DNA of 64,000 nucleotides, from positions 1,632,001 through 1,696,000 of the forward strand of contig NC_134167.1 in NCBI RefSeq assembly GCF_033958435.1. Direction: 5' to 3'. The stretch's first letter is position 1. Each line of letters begins with the position of its first letter. The position numbers and the translations under genes were made by a program. The DNA comes from Carettochelys insculpta (lineage: Eukaryota > Chordata > Testudines > Carettochelyidae). Shown here piece by piece: positions 32,370 through 43,686 of the stretch. Under the pieces are notes generated by a model. The model searched no databases. It had not been told where the DNA came from and worked only from the letters and a program-made list of their open reading frames with translations.

Positions 32370-35300
32370 GGGCCCAGCATGTGTCTCAGTTGCCCTGGTT
32401 GGAGCACAGAGGCTATATTTGCCATGAAGAAGACCGCAGGGTGAAGGAGATCATTGCCAGACAGCTACTGCAACGGAGTTACCCCACCTGGCACCCGAGC
32501 ACTGCTTTGTGTGCGAGGGGAGCAAAGCTGATCAAATGCAGCCCAGAGTCGGCCCTGGGTGTTTACACAGGCTGAATGCTGGTAGAATTGTCATAGCTCC
32601 GTGCTTGCAGAAGGGCAAACGTGTCTCATTGCTCTTCTGTGCATCGCTTCACCCAGCCCCCAGCCTCATTTCTGAAGGATTCCCAAAGCAAACCATAGCC
32701 AGGGCTAATGAGCATTTGTCTGGAGTTGTTTTCAGCCACTGAGACCCCTAAATTATTCAAATTTGTGCAGCCACAGCAACAAGGGGCCAATTAGTACTGA
32801 ATGGGATAATGGACTTTATGACATGAACAACTGCCCACTGGGACAAAGGCTGGGACAGAGAGGCCTCAGTGAGCAACTAGAAATAATCAAGCCCACAAAC
32901 TTCATTACAATGCAGCTCTAGCAGTCAGCTTAATTACGTGGGCAATAAGCATCTAATGCTGAAAGAATTAAAGATCCAATTTGCCATTTCACAAATAGGA
33001 GGGCAAACGAATACATACCCATTCAGGAATAAACATCTAGACGGAGTGACCAATCAGGTTCTATTATTTGTTCAAATTAAATGGCCAAATTCAGCCCCCA
33101 TCTAACTCCAGTGACTTCCATAGGTTACATCAATAGAGAATCTGACCTATTATGGCTTTATTTTTAACCCCTCTGGATTAGCACTGAAAATAACAAAGAT
33201 CAGTATTATTTCTGGTATGTGACTATATTACCTGTGAAAAAGGCACATTAGTTGCACTGGCTAAAACCAGACATAGTGCACTAGAAGATTTCCCCCATGA
33301 CTTTTCTAATGAAACCTACAACTGATTTGCTGAAGTGGAGACAGCCTTAGAGGTCTTTTACTGGTGCCTACCATAGTTATCCCCAGGCAGATCTTTCCCT
33401 TCACTAGAGCAGCAAGTGCCTCTGCCCTCTCCCAGGCCCAGGCCCTCCTGCAAGAGCTTCCTTACAATTGTCTCCCATAAATGAGTCACATGCTGGCCTT
33501 TTGGCTAACCTGCTGGAAGGCTTATGTTTAGTCACATGTGGAAGATAAACCCAACACCCTGATGAGTCATCCCACCACATGGCAGAAGCCAATCTGTGAC
33601 TACTTTGGATTAAAGAAATTTTCCCTTGATACAAATTATCTATAATTTACTTAGAACTTTCCTCAGTCTGTGACTGGACACTTGACCACTGGGTTGGATC
33701 CAGCATTGAAATTTCCGCGTTCCTAAGTCATCAGCTTGTCACTTCCATTTTATTTCTTCCTCTATGTCCTCTGTTTATGTCCTTATGTACAGACTCTACC
33801 TTCAATTTCTCATACACTATTTAAATGGTACCTTGTGTTTTTACAACTTTTTCTTGTTTCTAGAGATGCTGATTGATTGGAAAGCTTTCAGCTCAAATTG
33901 TGGCTGCACCAAAAAGGATGGAAAATTATAAATACTGAGAGACTGACTAGCTCAATTTTTCATGTGTGTAGCAGTCAGTCCTTTGGTACAATTTTTGAAG
34001 CCTTATGTTTTAAATTGTGAATCTAGAGCTTGAAAATCTATAACTGAAAGATTCTAATAATAAACCACCATAAGCAAATGGGTGAAACTGAAATGCTGCC
34101 ATTAAACTTCACTATGCCCTTGGTGTTTTGTGACTCAAATGGATTTTGATTGAGTGTCACATATTTACAGGACATGTCAGATATTTATCATCCTTTGTCA
34201 CTTGACTTCTGCCAGGTGCCACTTACACACTTTTATGCATAACACATTTATTGCTAGTTGTTTGGCTTCATTTCCATAATCCATTCAGTTAGCACAGTCT
34301 GCTGCAAATGTCAGAAGGTAACAAATACAAGCTAGACAAGGTTTTTTTCTGCCTCCTCCACCCCACTACACCTACAAGGTTCCCTGAATGACAAATATTT
34401 CTGCAGTGGAAATCTTTTCCCTTTCTCAAACAAATGTGAACATAGTAATTATGATTTAGTGTGGGGAAAAAAAAACTGATTTTGATCAAATTACATTCAA
34501 TCATTCATTTTGCTCCCCACCTTTCTTGCAGATATAAGAAGGGGGCAGATCAGGGACAGAGAAAGAACAGGGCAGATATATTTCAACTGGATGTGCAGTC
34601 TTTTACATTTCTTTGGTTCTTAACTGTTGAGTAATGTTGCGGTGGACTGACAGATTTATTGAGGAGACAAAAGTTTCAAAATTATTATTTTAATTATACC
34701 AGAAAACTTGAGTTACTCTGAGCGTACACTGATGTTTATGCAATCAAAAATGTTGCATTTAAAAACACAGAATCCCCCTTTTATGGAATTATATATATAT
34801 GGTAGTACATAAAGGTAACTAATAAAAAAGGACTGACATATATGAGTATGTAACATTTTTTCAAAAATTTGCAGGCTCAGTAAAAGTTATTGTATTGCAG
34901 CGCTGTTAGATTATACAGCTCTCAACACAACTTCTTTAAATTTCTAGACTCCGACAAACTTCAATTGCACAATTTGACTAAGCTCGATTTGTAAACAGGA
35001 CTCCTGTTAAAAAAAGTTGATTCTTAATGATTTTGCTGCCAGAAGAATACAATACAATATCCTGCAATGAATGACTAAGGAGCAATCCCCTATTGAATCT
35101 AAAGGCTTAAAATGTAGAGAAAGGGATTTAGTAACCTTGATTAAAAATACGTATCTTACAATCGATAGCATCACATGCATTTCTGAGTGCAGCTTCTCCA
35201 AAGAGAAACACCATATCGCAGCAACATTCTGAAGTTTAGAAACCAGACAAAAAAATCCCTGATAAATTATCATTTTTGTCAGCTTTAAAAACAAGCATTT

Positions 35301-35540
35301 TCACTTGACAAGGCATCATGCAGTGGAGCACATTCTAGTAGAATCCTTCAGCTGCTCTTGATGGAAGTGTGTATTGACAGTATAAAAATAAGTGGGTTTG
35401 GGCCTATTCAGGTAGGCAATCAATTAAAGGTCAGAGTTTTCTGCATTCTTCCAACCTCCTACATTTACTATAAAAAAAAGTAAAAAATGAAGCACTTACA
35501 AGCTCATAAACTTTATTTTTGTGTGTTTTGAGAGGCTGAC
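32370..35540. other. No gene recognised
   Basis: Mostly unique and AT-rich, especially 33,600-35,500. Around 33,085-33,135 'CCCCATCTAACTCCAGTGAC' with 'GGTTACATCAATAGAGAATC' resembles an old palindromic amniote repeat. No credible exon. Confidence 0.5.
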
Positions 35541-35542
35541 AG

Positions 35543-35736
35543 CAGGAGTTCCTCTAAATTTCCCATCTGGGGCAGAATAAATTTTCTAACGTGCACCACA
35601 GCATATGCAGGTGTGCAACATCAGCAGAAATGTATGCTGCCAGCTATAAGTGCTGTGGGAGCTCTGCTAATCAGCTTTGTGGCAGCTAGATCTCTCCTGG
35701 ATGGCCACCCAAGTGCTCAGTTTACAAGGAACACTG
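35543..35736 (+). mobile_element. Non-autonomous hAT-like MITE (family C) with 8-bp duplication
   Basis: Begins CAGGAGTTCCTCTAAATTT and ends ACAAGGAACACTG. The flanking octamers GCTGACAG (35535-35542) and ACTGACAG (35737-35744) agree at 7 of 8 positions. The core 'GGCAGAATAAATTTTCTAAC' and 'TCTGCTAATCAGCTTTG' match the family. It is 194 bp with no coding capacity. Confidence 0.88.
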
Positions 35737-35814
35737 ACTGACAGAATAGTGGTGACTTTGATCACAGTATCTAAGTACTCACATGAAGAACAAAAATCTA
35801 TTATTCAACTATTC

Positions 35815-36695
35815 AGCTCAGTAGATAAAACAAAAGCACATCCTAATGGCTGGAAATTGAAGTTAGACCAAGTCAGACCAGAAATACAGTGAACGACTGG
35901 AATAACAATGATGAGATCCAAATTAGCTCCAAGAAAGCGATCTTGAAGTCATGGTGGAGAAAACTCTGAGAACATTCACTCATTCTTCAGCAGCAGTCAA
36001 AAAGCTATCAGAATATTTGGAAAAATTAGGAAAGGGATACATAAGGCAGAAAATATCATATTGCCTCTATATGGATCCACAATATGCCTAGATCTTGAAT
36101 GCTGTGTGCTATCTGGGCTCCCCATCTGTAGAAAAGATATCTTGGAATTGAAAAACGTTCAGAAAAAGGAAACAAAGTGATGAGGGGGATGGAAGAACTT
36201 CCATAAGAGCAGAGTTTAAAAAAAAAAAAAAACTGGGACGTTTCAGTTCAGAAAACAGATGATTACGGCGGGGTGGGGGGATTTGATAAAGGCTTATGAA
36301 ATCATGACTGGTGTGGAGAAAGTAAATAAGAAGAACTTTAAGTCGGGCTCATCAAATGAAATTAACAGTAAGTGAGTTTAAAAACAAACAAAAGGAAGTA
36401 TCTCTTCACACAACCAACCTCTGGAACTCCTTGCCAGAGGGTGTTTTGAAGGCCAAGACTGTAACAGGGTTCAAACAAAGAAGATACATTCAGGGAGGAT
36501 AGGCCCATTAGCTAGGATGTACAGGGGTAGTGTCCCAATGCTCTGTCAGAAGCTGGGAATGGGTAACTGGGGATGGATCACTTGATGATTACCTATTCTG
36601 ATGAGCTCTGTAGCACATAGCATTGGCCACTATCAGCAGACATGATACTGGGCTGGATGGACCTTCGATTGGACCAAGTATGGCCATTCTTTCTA
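35815..36695 (+). mobile_element. CR1-like LINE 3' region, degraded
   Basis: Pieces of ORF2 C-terminus and 3' UTR. A shifted fragment 'CTAATGGCTGGAAATTGAAG' (near 35850) precedes 'TTGGAAAAATTAGGAAAGGG', 'CTTCACACAACCAACCTCTG', 'GAACTCCTTGCCAGAGGGTG' and the terminal 'GGACCAAGTATGGCCATTCT'. Many frameshifts; contains an A run (36218-36232). Copies of the same 3' end are at 10615 and 28025. Confidence 0.85.
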
Positions 36696-36706
36696 TGTTA
36701 AGCTCC

Positions 36707-37314
36707 CCAGAATCACAGGCACATTCTCATGTTCCTCAACTAACATCATATATGCCATCATGTGCCAACAATGCCCAGATGCTTTGTATAATGGACAGAC
36801 TTCAAACTCTTTTAGGCAAAGAGTTAATGGGCACAGAACAGACATAAAAACACTCCTGATCCACAAACCGGTCAGCCAGCATTTTAATGGAGTGGGCCAT
36901 TCTGTTAATGACTAAAAAGTTAACATCTTATTGAAGAGGAATTTTCAGAACACTCTGGAAAGAGAGGCTGCTGAACTCTCTTTTATATTCAAATTTGACA
37001 CATTAACACATGGTTTGAACCAGGATGGGAATTTTCTGGGTCATTATAGGGGCTCGTTTGCATACTTGGCTTAATCTAATTCTCGACACACTCTGCCTCC
37101 CCTTCTGCCCCTCTACTCTCTGATTTGCTCACCTTGATAATTTTTTTCTGACTTGTCCACCTTGATTACTATTTTTGGTTCCTGTGCCTTAAATATTGAG
37201 TCTGTTCTGGTATGGCCGTGGTCTGAAGAAGTGGGTCTGTCCCACGAAAGCTCATCACCTAATAAATTATTTGGTTAGTCTTTAAAGTGCTACTGGACTG
37301 CTTTTTTGTTTTGT
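36707..37314 (+). mobile_element. Penelope-like retroelement fragment, copy 3
   Basis: Encodes the GIY-YIG endonuclease region with one in-frame stop. From about 36,711 it reads ITGTFSCSSTNIIYAIMCQQ, followed by LYNGQT (YIG position), FRQRVNGHRTDIKT, KPVSQHFNGVGHSVND, a stop at 36910, then LEREAAELSFIFKF and GLNQDGN, ending at a stop near 37072. The IIY and YNG triplets sit where GIY and YIG are expected. The tail carries an undamaged CTGAAGA...GAAA stem-loop, TAATAAA and 'GTCTTTAAAGTGCTACTGG'. I could not define a target duplication. It directly follows a CR1 fragment. Confidence 0.83.
37223..37249 (+). ncRNA. Hammerhead-like core motif in PLE copy 3 tail
   Basis: CTGAAGA, one A, perfect stem GTGGG/CCCAC closing a TCTGT loop, then GAAA, followed by GCTCATCACC and TAATAAA. 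Identical in core to the motif at 25263. Resembles the hammerhead core but with an extra A before stem II and no clear stem III. Confidence 0.4.
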
Positions 37315-37319
37315 CCAAA

Positions 37320-39470
37320 TAATGAATAACTCAGTGAGAACTGTGGAGTTACACTGGTATAGACAGAGGTGAATCCAGCCCAATGGGTATCACGTAATTT
37401 GACATCTCACCCTGGGGAAGAGGGCCAACAAAAGGCCAATACATCACTTAAAGTCCCACTTAAACACATTTTTATTCCCCTGCTCAAAAACAACATTACC
37501 TGATGTCAGGCAAGTCATGCCTTGTAAGTCAGAGGATGGGACACAAATAGAGCACCCAAAGGACTAATTACACAACAGACAAAACCCTCAGCAGCAAGTC
37601 TCAGAGCCCAGACTCTTTGTACAGGACTAACACATAGCAATGGAGACAATCCTTCTCCAGCTGGAGCTCGGAAGCTGAAGCCTAGCCTCCAGACAGGTTT
37701 CAGAGCCAGAGGGAAAAGGCCCAAAGTTTTTTGCACCACAGGACAAGCCCTGTGAGCCAGAGTGAAAATCCAGGCTCAGAGTTGCTGCTCCAGGTGGTGT
37801 TGGGGGGAGCAGGGGAAAGCAGACATAGGCCAAGAATCCTGGCTCTCAGTCTCCCACCTCCAGAGGGCACTTTGCAGTGGGATGTAATGACCCCTATGTG
37901 TGTTTGAAATGGTATTTACAAGTGCATAGGCCTTGCTGCTCAGATATGTATTTCAGCCTGAAATCCTTAAGCATTATTTTTCTGCTCTGAACGCAGGAGC
38001 ACAGTAGGTGGAAGGACAAAGCACCGTTATACCGGTATGGCTACGAAGGCTGGGATTGTCAAAAGGAGTTTGGTATCCAGCACCCACCAAAATGCTGTGA
38101 CAATTGGAGGCTGCCAAGTCTTTGCTAACTACACAACACTAAGGTTATGAGCAGACAAGGCAGATATACCTGGGTTCCAAGTAACTGTCGTTATAACATA
38201 CAAGACATAACTCTCTGTGTACTCGTACTTTGTTGGCATCCGCCATGGAAGACAGAACGCGTTCCTATGCTAATTAAAGGGATACAACCCAATTCCTGTA
38301 CACTGCTGGCACCTAACCACCTTGGGCTCCTTAGGGATAGAAACCTTGTACTTACTGTCAAAACACAGGCTTCCTCTCCCACCCTGGAGTTCCTCTCACA
38401 CAGTCCTGAACACAGCCCTGGTCAACCCCCTCCAGTGCCTCAGGTGTGGAGCCCTAGGCAGCCCCAATGCCTACAATGCTGCAGGCCCAGCCCCTTTCCC
38501 ACTCCACCAACACCCTGCCACTGCCTCAGACCGTCCCGGGATTACCAGGGAGGCGGGGCGGACTCCCGACAGCACCCTGCCCAAGGTAACCCTTCCACTC
38601 CATACCTAGTACTATGGGTGGTGTGGCAACCTTCTCAGTTGGTGGGATAGTTAGCCCCTTAGCTCGTCATCCCACAATCCAATCAGGTACTTAAATCATC
38701 TGCCCAGCATTCAAGGGTTTGCTAGAGGAACGAATTAGTGCCTCACAGTCCAGAGTTAGAGGCTCTCAGCACTCTGTCAAAAAGTCCTATACTCACCATA
38801 ACTCCAAACCAATCACCATCAAGCATCTAGTAGCATTCATGAATCCATGTGACTACGTCCTAAGCCACTGGGGTTTTTCCCCTTTCTTTTCGCAAAGGCT
38901 ATTTATAAGTATATGCCTCAAACATTAGCTTCTCCCATTGTTCAGCTCTTGCTCTCTCTCTAGAATGCTGTTTTTAATTAATTGCTTGCCATGTTGCTGT
39001 AATCATGCTGGTCCCAGAATACGTGACAGAGGAAAGAAGTGTGGTATTATCTTTTATTGGCTCTACCCTGGGAGAACCCGCTTCAGTGCAGGAAAAAGGA
39101 ACTCATTCATTGTGCTCCCCTAGTTGTCACCTACCATTGCACACAAGAACGCACATGGGACACCATCAAACAATTACAGCCTATACTCTGTGGGGACCAC
39201 ATCCTGAAAGAAATCTTTCCAGACCCTCCTTTTCTGGCCTTCAAGTATTCTCCCAGTCTCTTCAAGCTCATTATCAGAAGCAAGCTCCCTGCAGGCCAGG
39301 GCACACCAACCCAAAGCAGCTCCCAACAATCTCTGCAAAATGTGCTGATGCTGGTATGTTGATCAATGGCCTCCAGGACACCTTTCAGCACCCATGGGTC
39401 ATGCTTACCACAACAGGTGTACTTCATCCAGCAAACCAAATGCTCCAACAACTACCACGTGGGTGAAACC
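37320..39470. other. Unclassified sequence with GC-rich patches
   Basis: Around 37,480-37,860 and 38,350-38,620 the sequence is GC-rich, with repeat-like texture (short overlapping frames on both strands, including a 167-codon plus frame at 38147). I recognise no protein family. The section 39,000-39,470 has overlapping frames of 107 and 153 codons rich in His, Pro and Gln, and may be a decayed transposon. Confidence 0.4.
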
Positions 39471-39473
39471 AGA

Positions 39474-40072
39474 CAGTAAACCCTCGATTTAATGGACCCC
39501 AATGTTAAGGACTTGGGAAATAATGGACACTGTCTGCCAGCCCCGCCCCCCACACAAATAAACGTGGGAGACTTACCAGAGCCACCACCAGGGCTGGAGG
39601 AGCTGCCCAAATGGCTGGGGTTGCTGGGGCCAGAGGAGGCGGTGGGGGGGACTGTGGCAGGGTGCAGATGCTCTCCTTCCCCAGCCCTGTGTACTTGGAG
39701 CTTGTTGGCGCCTGGCCACCACTGCCTGCAATGGTGTTGAGCAGCAGCCATGGCGTCAGAGGCTGCTGCCTGCTGGCAGGCAGAAAGCAGCCACGCTGTA
39801 CCTCATGTGGGCAGCTGGGGGAGCTGCAGCGCTGAGAGCTGCAGGAGGTGGAAGGAGGCAGGCTGGTGTTCAGCTCCTCTCCTGGTAACTGAGAAAAAGA
39901 GAAGGAGGTGTGAGGGGAAGAGTGGGGCGGAGGGAAGGAGGGGCAGAGGAGAGGAGTAAGTGATGGGCTGGAAAGGTCAGTGCATCATCACACAGTGGAA
40001 CCATTTGGCTATGACGGACTTTCGGCATAAACACACACCCCTTCCCTCCATCAGTCCGTTAAAATCGAGGAA
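39474..40072 (+). mobile_element. Tigger-like or related DNA transposon relic with GC-rich interior
   Basis: The left terminus CAGTAAACCCTCGATTTAA is mirrored at the right by GTCCGTTAAAATCGAGG. Just inside, 'TGGACCCCAATGTTAAGGAC' is mirrored by 'GACGGACTTTCGGCATAA'. The 600-bp interior is GC- and purine-rich without a transposase frame. The outermost bases of the right end are eroded. Confidence 0.6.
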
Positions 40073-40074
40073 AT

Positions 40075-40650
40075 AAGCTCACACAGAGAACTGGCAAAGA
40101 GCAAACCCTCTCGCTCTTGGCGAGCGCTCTTCACAAGGGAACATTTCAGAACTGATCGTTCAATACCGCACGTGGTCATCAAAAGGCAAGTCTGAGATCT
40201 CTTCCACTTCCTCCCTGGGGAAAAAGCCTTCAGAGATCCTTTACAGTTATCATCTGCCTCTGCAAGCAGCCTTTCAGTGCATGTCCCGCTATAAAATTAA
40301 GTTCACCTCATATATGTTGGCGTATAGGTGCCATAGTGACGTGTGCGCGCACGCGCATGTGTGCTTCTACCCTCAGCAGCGCACAGCCTCACCAGGAGCC
40401 CTTGCAGTGATTGAACCATCAGAGTGAGGCATTATGGGCTGGCTTCTGACAGCTAGCAACAGTCCCTACAAGCAAGGCAATGTCTGCAGGGAGACTGCAT
40501 GGACCAAACAACATCAACTCTCCACCTCTCTAAGGTGGTGGTGTATCAGACTAATTACAGGAGAGGGAGCAACATTTTAGAGTTGCTACATACGCAGTTA
40601 GGTCAGCAGGAGCTGCCTTGCTTTGATCTAACTCTGTTGCACAGTAAGGT
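40075..40650. other. No gene recognised
   Basis: Contains an alternating purine-pyrimidine patch GTGTGCGCGCACGCGCATG near 40,340. No repeat family assigned. Confidence 0.45.
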
Positions 40651-40654
40651 GTGT

Positions 40655-40910
40655 CACTGAGGAAGGATGTGTCCAGGCCTGCCAACAGGGAGAGCAAGTG
40701 GAGGGCAGGGTCAGGCACTTCACAAGTGCCCAGAGCTCCCAGCTGCCGCCACTGCTACTGCAGCAGTGGCCAGATCCTGGCCCATTCAAACTGCTACTGG
40801 AGCACCCTCTGCGTGCCTCTGAGGGCTGGCAGGGAGGGCACCCCAGAGTCTGAGCGGTGCTAAAGGCTACCTGCCTGCAGCCCTGCCCCTGGTGGGGGCG
40901 CAGAACCAGG
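40655..40910. repeat. GC-rich interspersed repeat (family B-like)
   Basis: 'CCAGAGCTCCCAGCTGCCGC', the self-complementary 'CACTGCTACTGCAGCAGTGG' and 'CCCTGCCCCTGGTGGGGGC' give it family B character. The minus-strand frame of 157 codons crossing it is not credible as a protein. Confidence 0.5.
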
Positions 40911-40914
40911 CCCA

Positions 40915-41720
40915 CACACACATTCTTCCCTGAGGCTGTGATGGTTTTCGGCCCTACTAGGTATAGTTTGAAATGCTGATCCTCCCTAAGCCCATGGCTG
41001 TCCAGCAATGTAACTGAGCTATTTTGACCAGTGAGTTTCTGTCCTGTAATAAGCCAAAGAATGTCATTTCCATTGCTCGTTAACCCTAAAAGCAGCTGCA
41101 TTTTCTTGAATTTGAGAAGCCAGCAGCTGGTAATTGTCTCCCCTCCTGATTTGCTGAGAGCAGCATCTTGCAGCTAAAAGAGGAAGTGCTTGCTATGACA
41201 ATTAAATTATAACGAAGAGGAGACAGATACTTGTGGAAATTTACATTTTTATTTCAAAGATGACATTTGATAGTGACAATTCAAATGCCTCAAAATCTGT
41301 CTTCTCAGCACTAATGACTTCTCACAGTGATAAACACCTTGTGCTATGACCCTTGCTAGCTCTTTGCGAAGTTGAGGGGATGTTTATCACCATGTACAAA
41401 GCCCATTCCATTAAAGTTATTGCTTAAAAGAGTCATACTCCTTCAGTGCCTTCAGTGCATTTATTCAAATTTTCTTATTTTATGTCTTTTTGGTGGAAAA
41501 AGTGTTTGCATGAAAACTTTTCTATGCTATGGTTGCACATGACTCTCAGGAAAAAAGAGATTTCTGTAAATGTTTGCATCTATGGAAAACAGAGGGGAAA
41601 ATCCCCGTGGATTTCATACTGACTTCTATTGTGTTATTTGCATTATGCTAGTTCCAAATGCTCTAACCAAAGATCAGGCCCCATTTTGGTAGGCACCGTA
41701 CACATTGATAAGATGACCTT
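40915..41720. other. No gene recognised
   Basis: AT-rich unique sequence; nothing seen beyond short frames. Confidence 0.5.
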
Positions 41721-41721
41721 T

Positions 41722-42265
41722 CACAGATTCTAAAGCCAGAAGGGACCACTGTGATCATGAAGTCTGACTTCCTTTATAAGAGTATTTCTCAACCTTTACT
41801 ATAAGTAACCCCACTGTCTAGGATTTTCAGACACAGATTTTTTTCTGCCATTAAAACACATTTGTTTAAATAGAGAAGTGTGAACAAGATATCATTAGTA
41901 TGAAATTTCAGAACAATAAACACACAGTAACCCAAACCAGAGACACACAAAGCACGCTGCTTTCTAAGGTGCATACTCGCTCTAGACTTGTCTCTAGTAC
42001 CTTTATATGAAGCCTGTTGTAAAACCAGGGAAATATCTAAATGAGCTCGTGTACCCCTTGGAAGACTTCTGTGTATCCTCAGAGGTATACGTACCCCAGT
42101 TGAGCAGCACTGTTGCATAACAGACCACAGGACTTCCCACAATAATGCCTTTTGAATTAGTGTCTATCTTTTAAAAAAGCATCCAACTCTGGTTTCAAAA
42201 TTGCCAGTGATGACCCATGACCCTTGGGAAGTTGTCCCAGCTCTCACAATTAAACAAACATCGTA
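41722..42265 (-). mobile_element. Old CR1-like LINE 3' end, antisense, interrupted by a hAT element
   Basis: The left piece 'ATTCTAAAGCCAGAAGGGAC' and 'CACTGTGATCATGAAGTCTG' resumes after 42112 with 'CAGACCACAGGACTTCCC'. It is the reversed 3' end of an old CR1. The younger CR1 at 42268 follows immediately and the hAT at 41780 lies inside. Confidence 0.75.
41780..42112. mobile_element. hAT-like (Charlie-type) non-autonomous element
   Basis: The left end GAGTATTTCTCAACC mirrors the right end, which reads CAGTGCTGCTCAAC on the other strand. The flanking octamers CTTTATAA (41772-41779) and TTGCATAA (42113-42120) share 5 of 8 bases. Internal 'TACCCCTTGGAAGACTTCTG' and 'AGAGGTATACGTACCCCAG' fit non-coding hAT relics. 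The 117-codon minus frame is accidental. Confidence 0.72.
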
Positions 42266-42267
42266 TT

Positions 42268-43227
42268 CACAGAATCATAGGGCTGGAAGGGACCTCAGGA
42301 GGTCATCTAGTCCAGCCCCCGGCTTCAAGCAGGATCAACCCCCACTAAGCCATTCCAGCCAGGACCTTGTCCAGCCGGGACTTAAAAACCTCAAGGGATG
42401 GAGAATCCACCACCTCTCTAGGCAATGCAGTCCAATGCTTCACCACCCGCCTGGTGAAGAAGTTTTTCCTAATATCTAACCTACACCGTTCCCTGTTCAA
42501 CTTCTGACCATTACTCCTTGTTCTGCCATCTGACACGACTGAGAACAATTTCTCACCCTCCTCTTTAGAGCTCCCCTTCAGGAAGTTGAAGGCTGCTGTT
42601 AAATCACCTCTAAGTCTTCTCTTCTGTAAACTAAACAAACCCAAATCCCTCAGCCTCTCCTCATAGGTCTTGTGCTCCAGACCCTTAATCATTTTTGTTG
42701 CCCTTCGCTGAACCTGCTCCAGCAAATCCACATCCTTTTTATACTGGGGGGCCCAAAACTGGACACAATATTCCAGATGTGGCCTCACCAGTGCCGAATA
42801 AAGAGGAATAACTACTTCTCTAGATCTGCTTGAAATGCTCCTCCTAACGCACCCCAGTATGCCGTTAGCTTTCTTGGCTACAAGGCCACACTGTTGACTC
42901 ATATCCAGCCTTTCATCCACCATAACCCCTAGGTCCCTTTCTACTGCTGCTGAGCCAGTCGGTCCCCAGCCTGTAACAATGTTTGGGATTCTTCCGCCCC
43001 AGGTGCAGGACTCTACACTTCTCCTTATTGAACCGCATCAGATTTCTTTTGGCCCAGACCTCCGATTTATCCAGGTCCCTCTGGATTCTCTCTCTACCCT
43101 CCAACGTATCTACCTCTCCCCCTAGTTTTGTGTCATCTGCAGACTTGCTGAGGGTGCAACCCAGTCCCTCATTCTGGTCATTAATAAAGATGTTGAACAC
43201 CACCAGCCCCAGAACTGAGCCTTGCAT
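42268..43227 (-). mobile_element. CR1 LINE 3' end with ORF2 C-terminal part, antisense
   Basis: Near twin of the copy at 4520-5404. On the minus strand it encodes the end of the RT domain ([15 protein letters not shown] then ADDTKLGG), the CR1 C-terminal part, and a 3' UTR ending in 'TGGACTAGATGACCTCCTG' and 'CCAGCCCTATGATTCTG'. The frame shifts once near 42,920-42,945 ([11 protein letters not shown] against the expected continuation MVDERLD), so the product would be broken. It is 5'-truncated at about 43,227. Confidence 0.95.
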
Positions 43228-43457
43228 TTACATCCAACTTTTTGCTGTTGGATCTTGTTACACTTCCACTTTACATTTGTTGGGTCCTGGGCTATTTGGA
43301 AAATCTAGCAATCAGTGCCACCGAAGGCAGCTGCTGTGCCCTCAGCACCTTTTGAAAATCTGGCTGCACTGTGGCTACATAAACAAGTGCCTCCTTAGCT
43401 CTTTTAAAAACGTGGCCCAGGCTAAGAGAGGAAAAAAGGCTTGATAATACTTTCCAC

Positions 43458-43677
43458 CAATGCTCCCCCTATTTTCTTCCCTTCACGTACAAAGTAAATT
43501 TTGTAACCCCCACTCAGGCGTGTGCAGATGTTCACCACCATGGTGCCATGAACACACCACGAACCAGAAACACAGGCCGCCAGCCGTGGGTGGCAGTGGG
43601 TGCTCTGCTAATGAGGTGGGTGGCACTTGAATCTCTCCTGAGCAGCCACCCAAGTGCTCAGCACACAGGGGGCACTG
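43458..43677 (+). mobile_element. Non-autonomous hAT-like MITE (family C) with 8-bp duplication
   Basis: Begins CAATGCTCCCCCTATTTTC and ends AGGGGGCACTG. The flanking octamers CTTTCCAC (43450-43457) and CTGTCCAC (43678-43685) agree at 7 of 8. The core 'GTACAAAGTAAATTTTGTAA', 'GTGCTCTGCTAATGAGGTGG' and 'CACCCAAGTGCTCAG' match the copies at 21160 and 35543. The frames here are not genes. Confidence 0.87.
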
Positions 43678-43686
43678 CTGTCCACA

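Noticed and set aside
38147..38650. 167-codon frame as a gene
   Set aside because: GC-rich repeat-like texture with competing frames on both strands and no recognisable domain.
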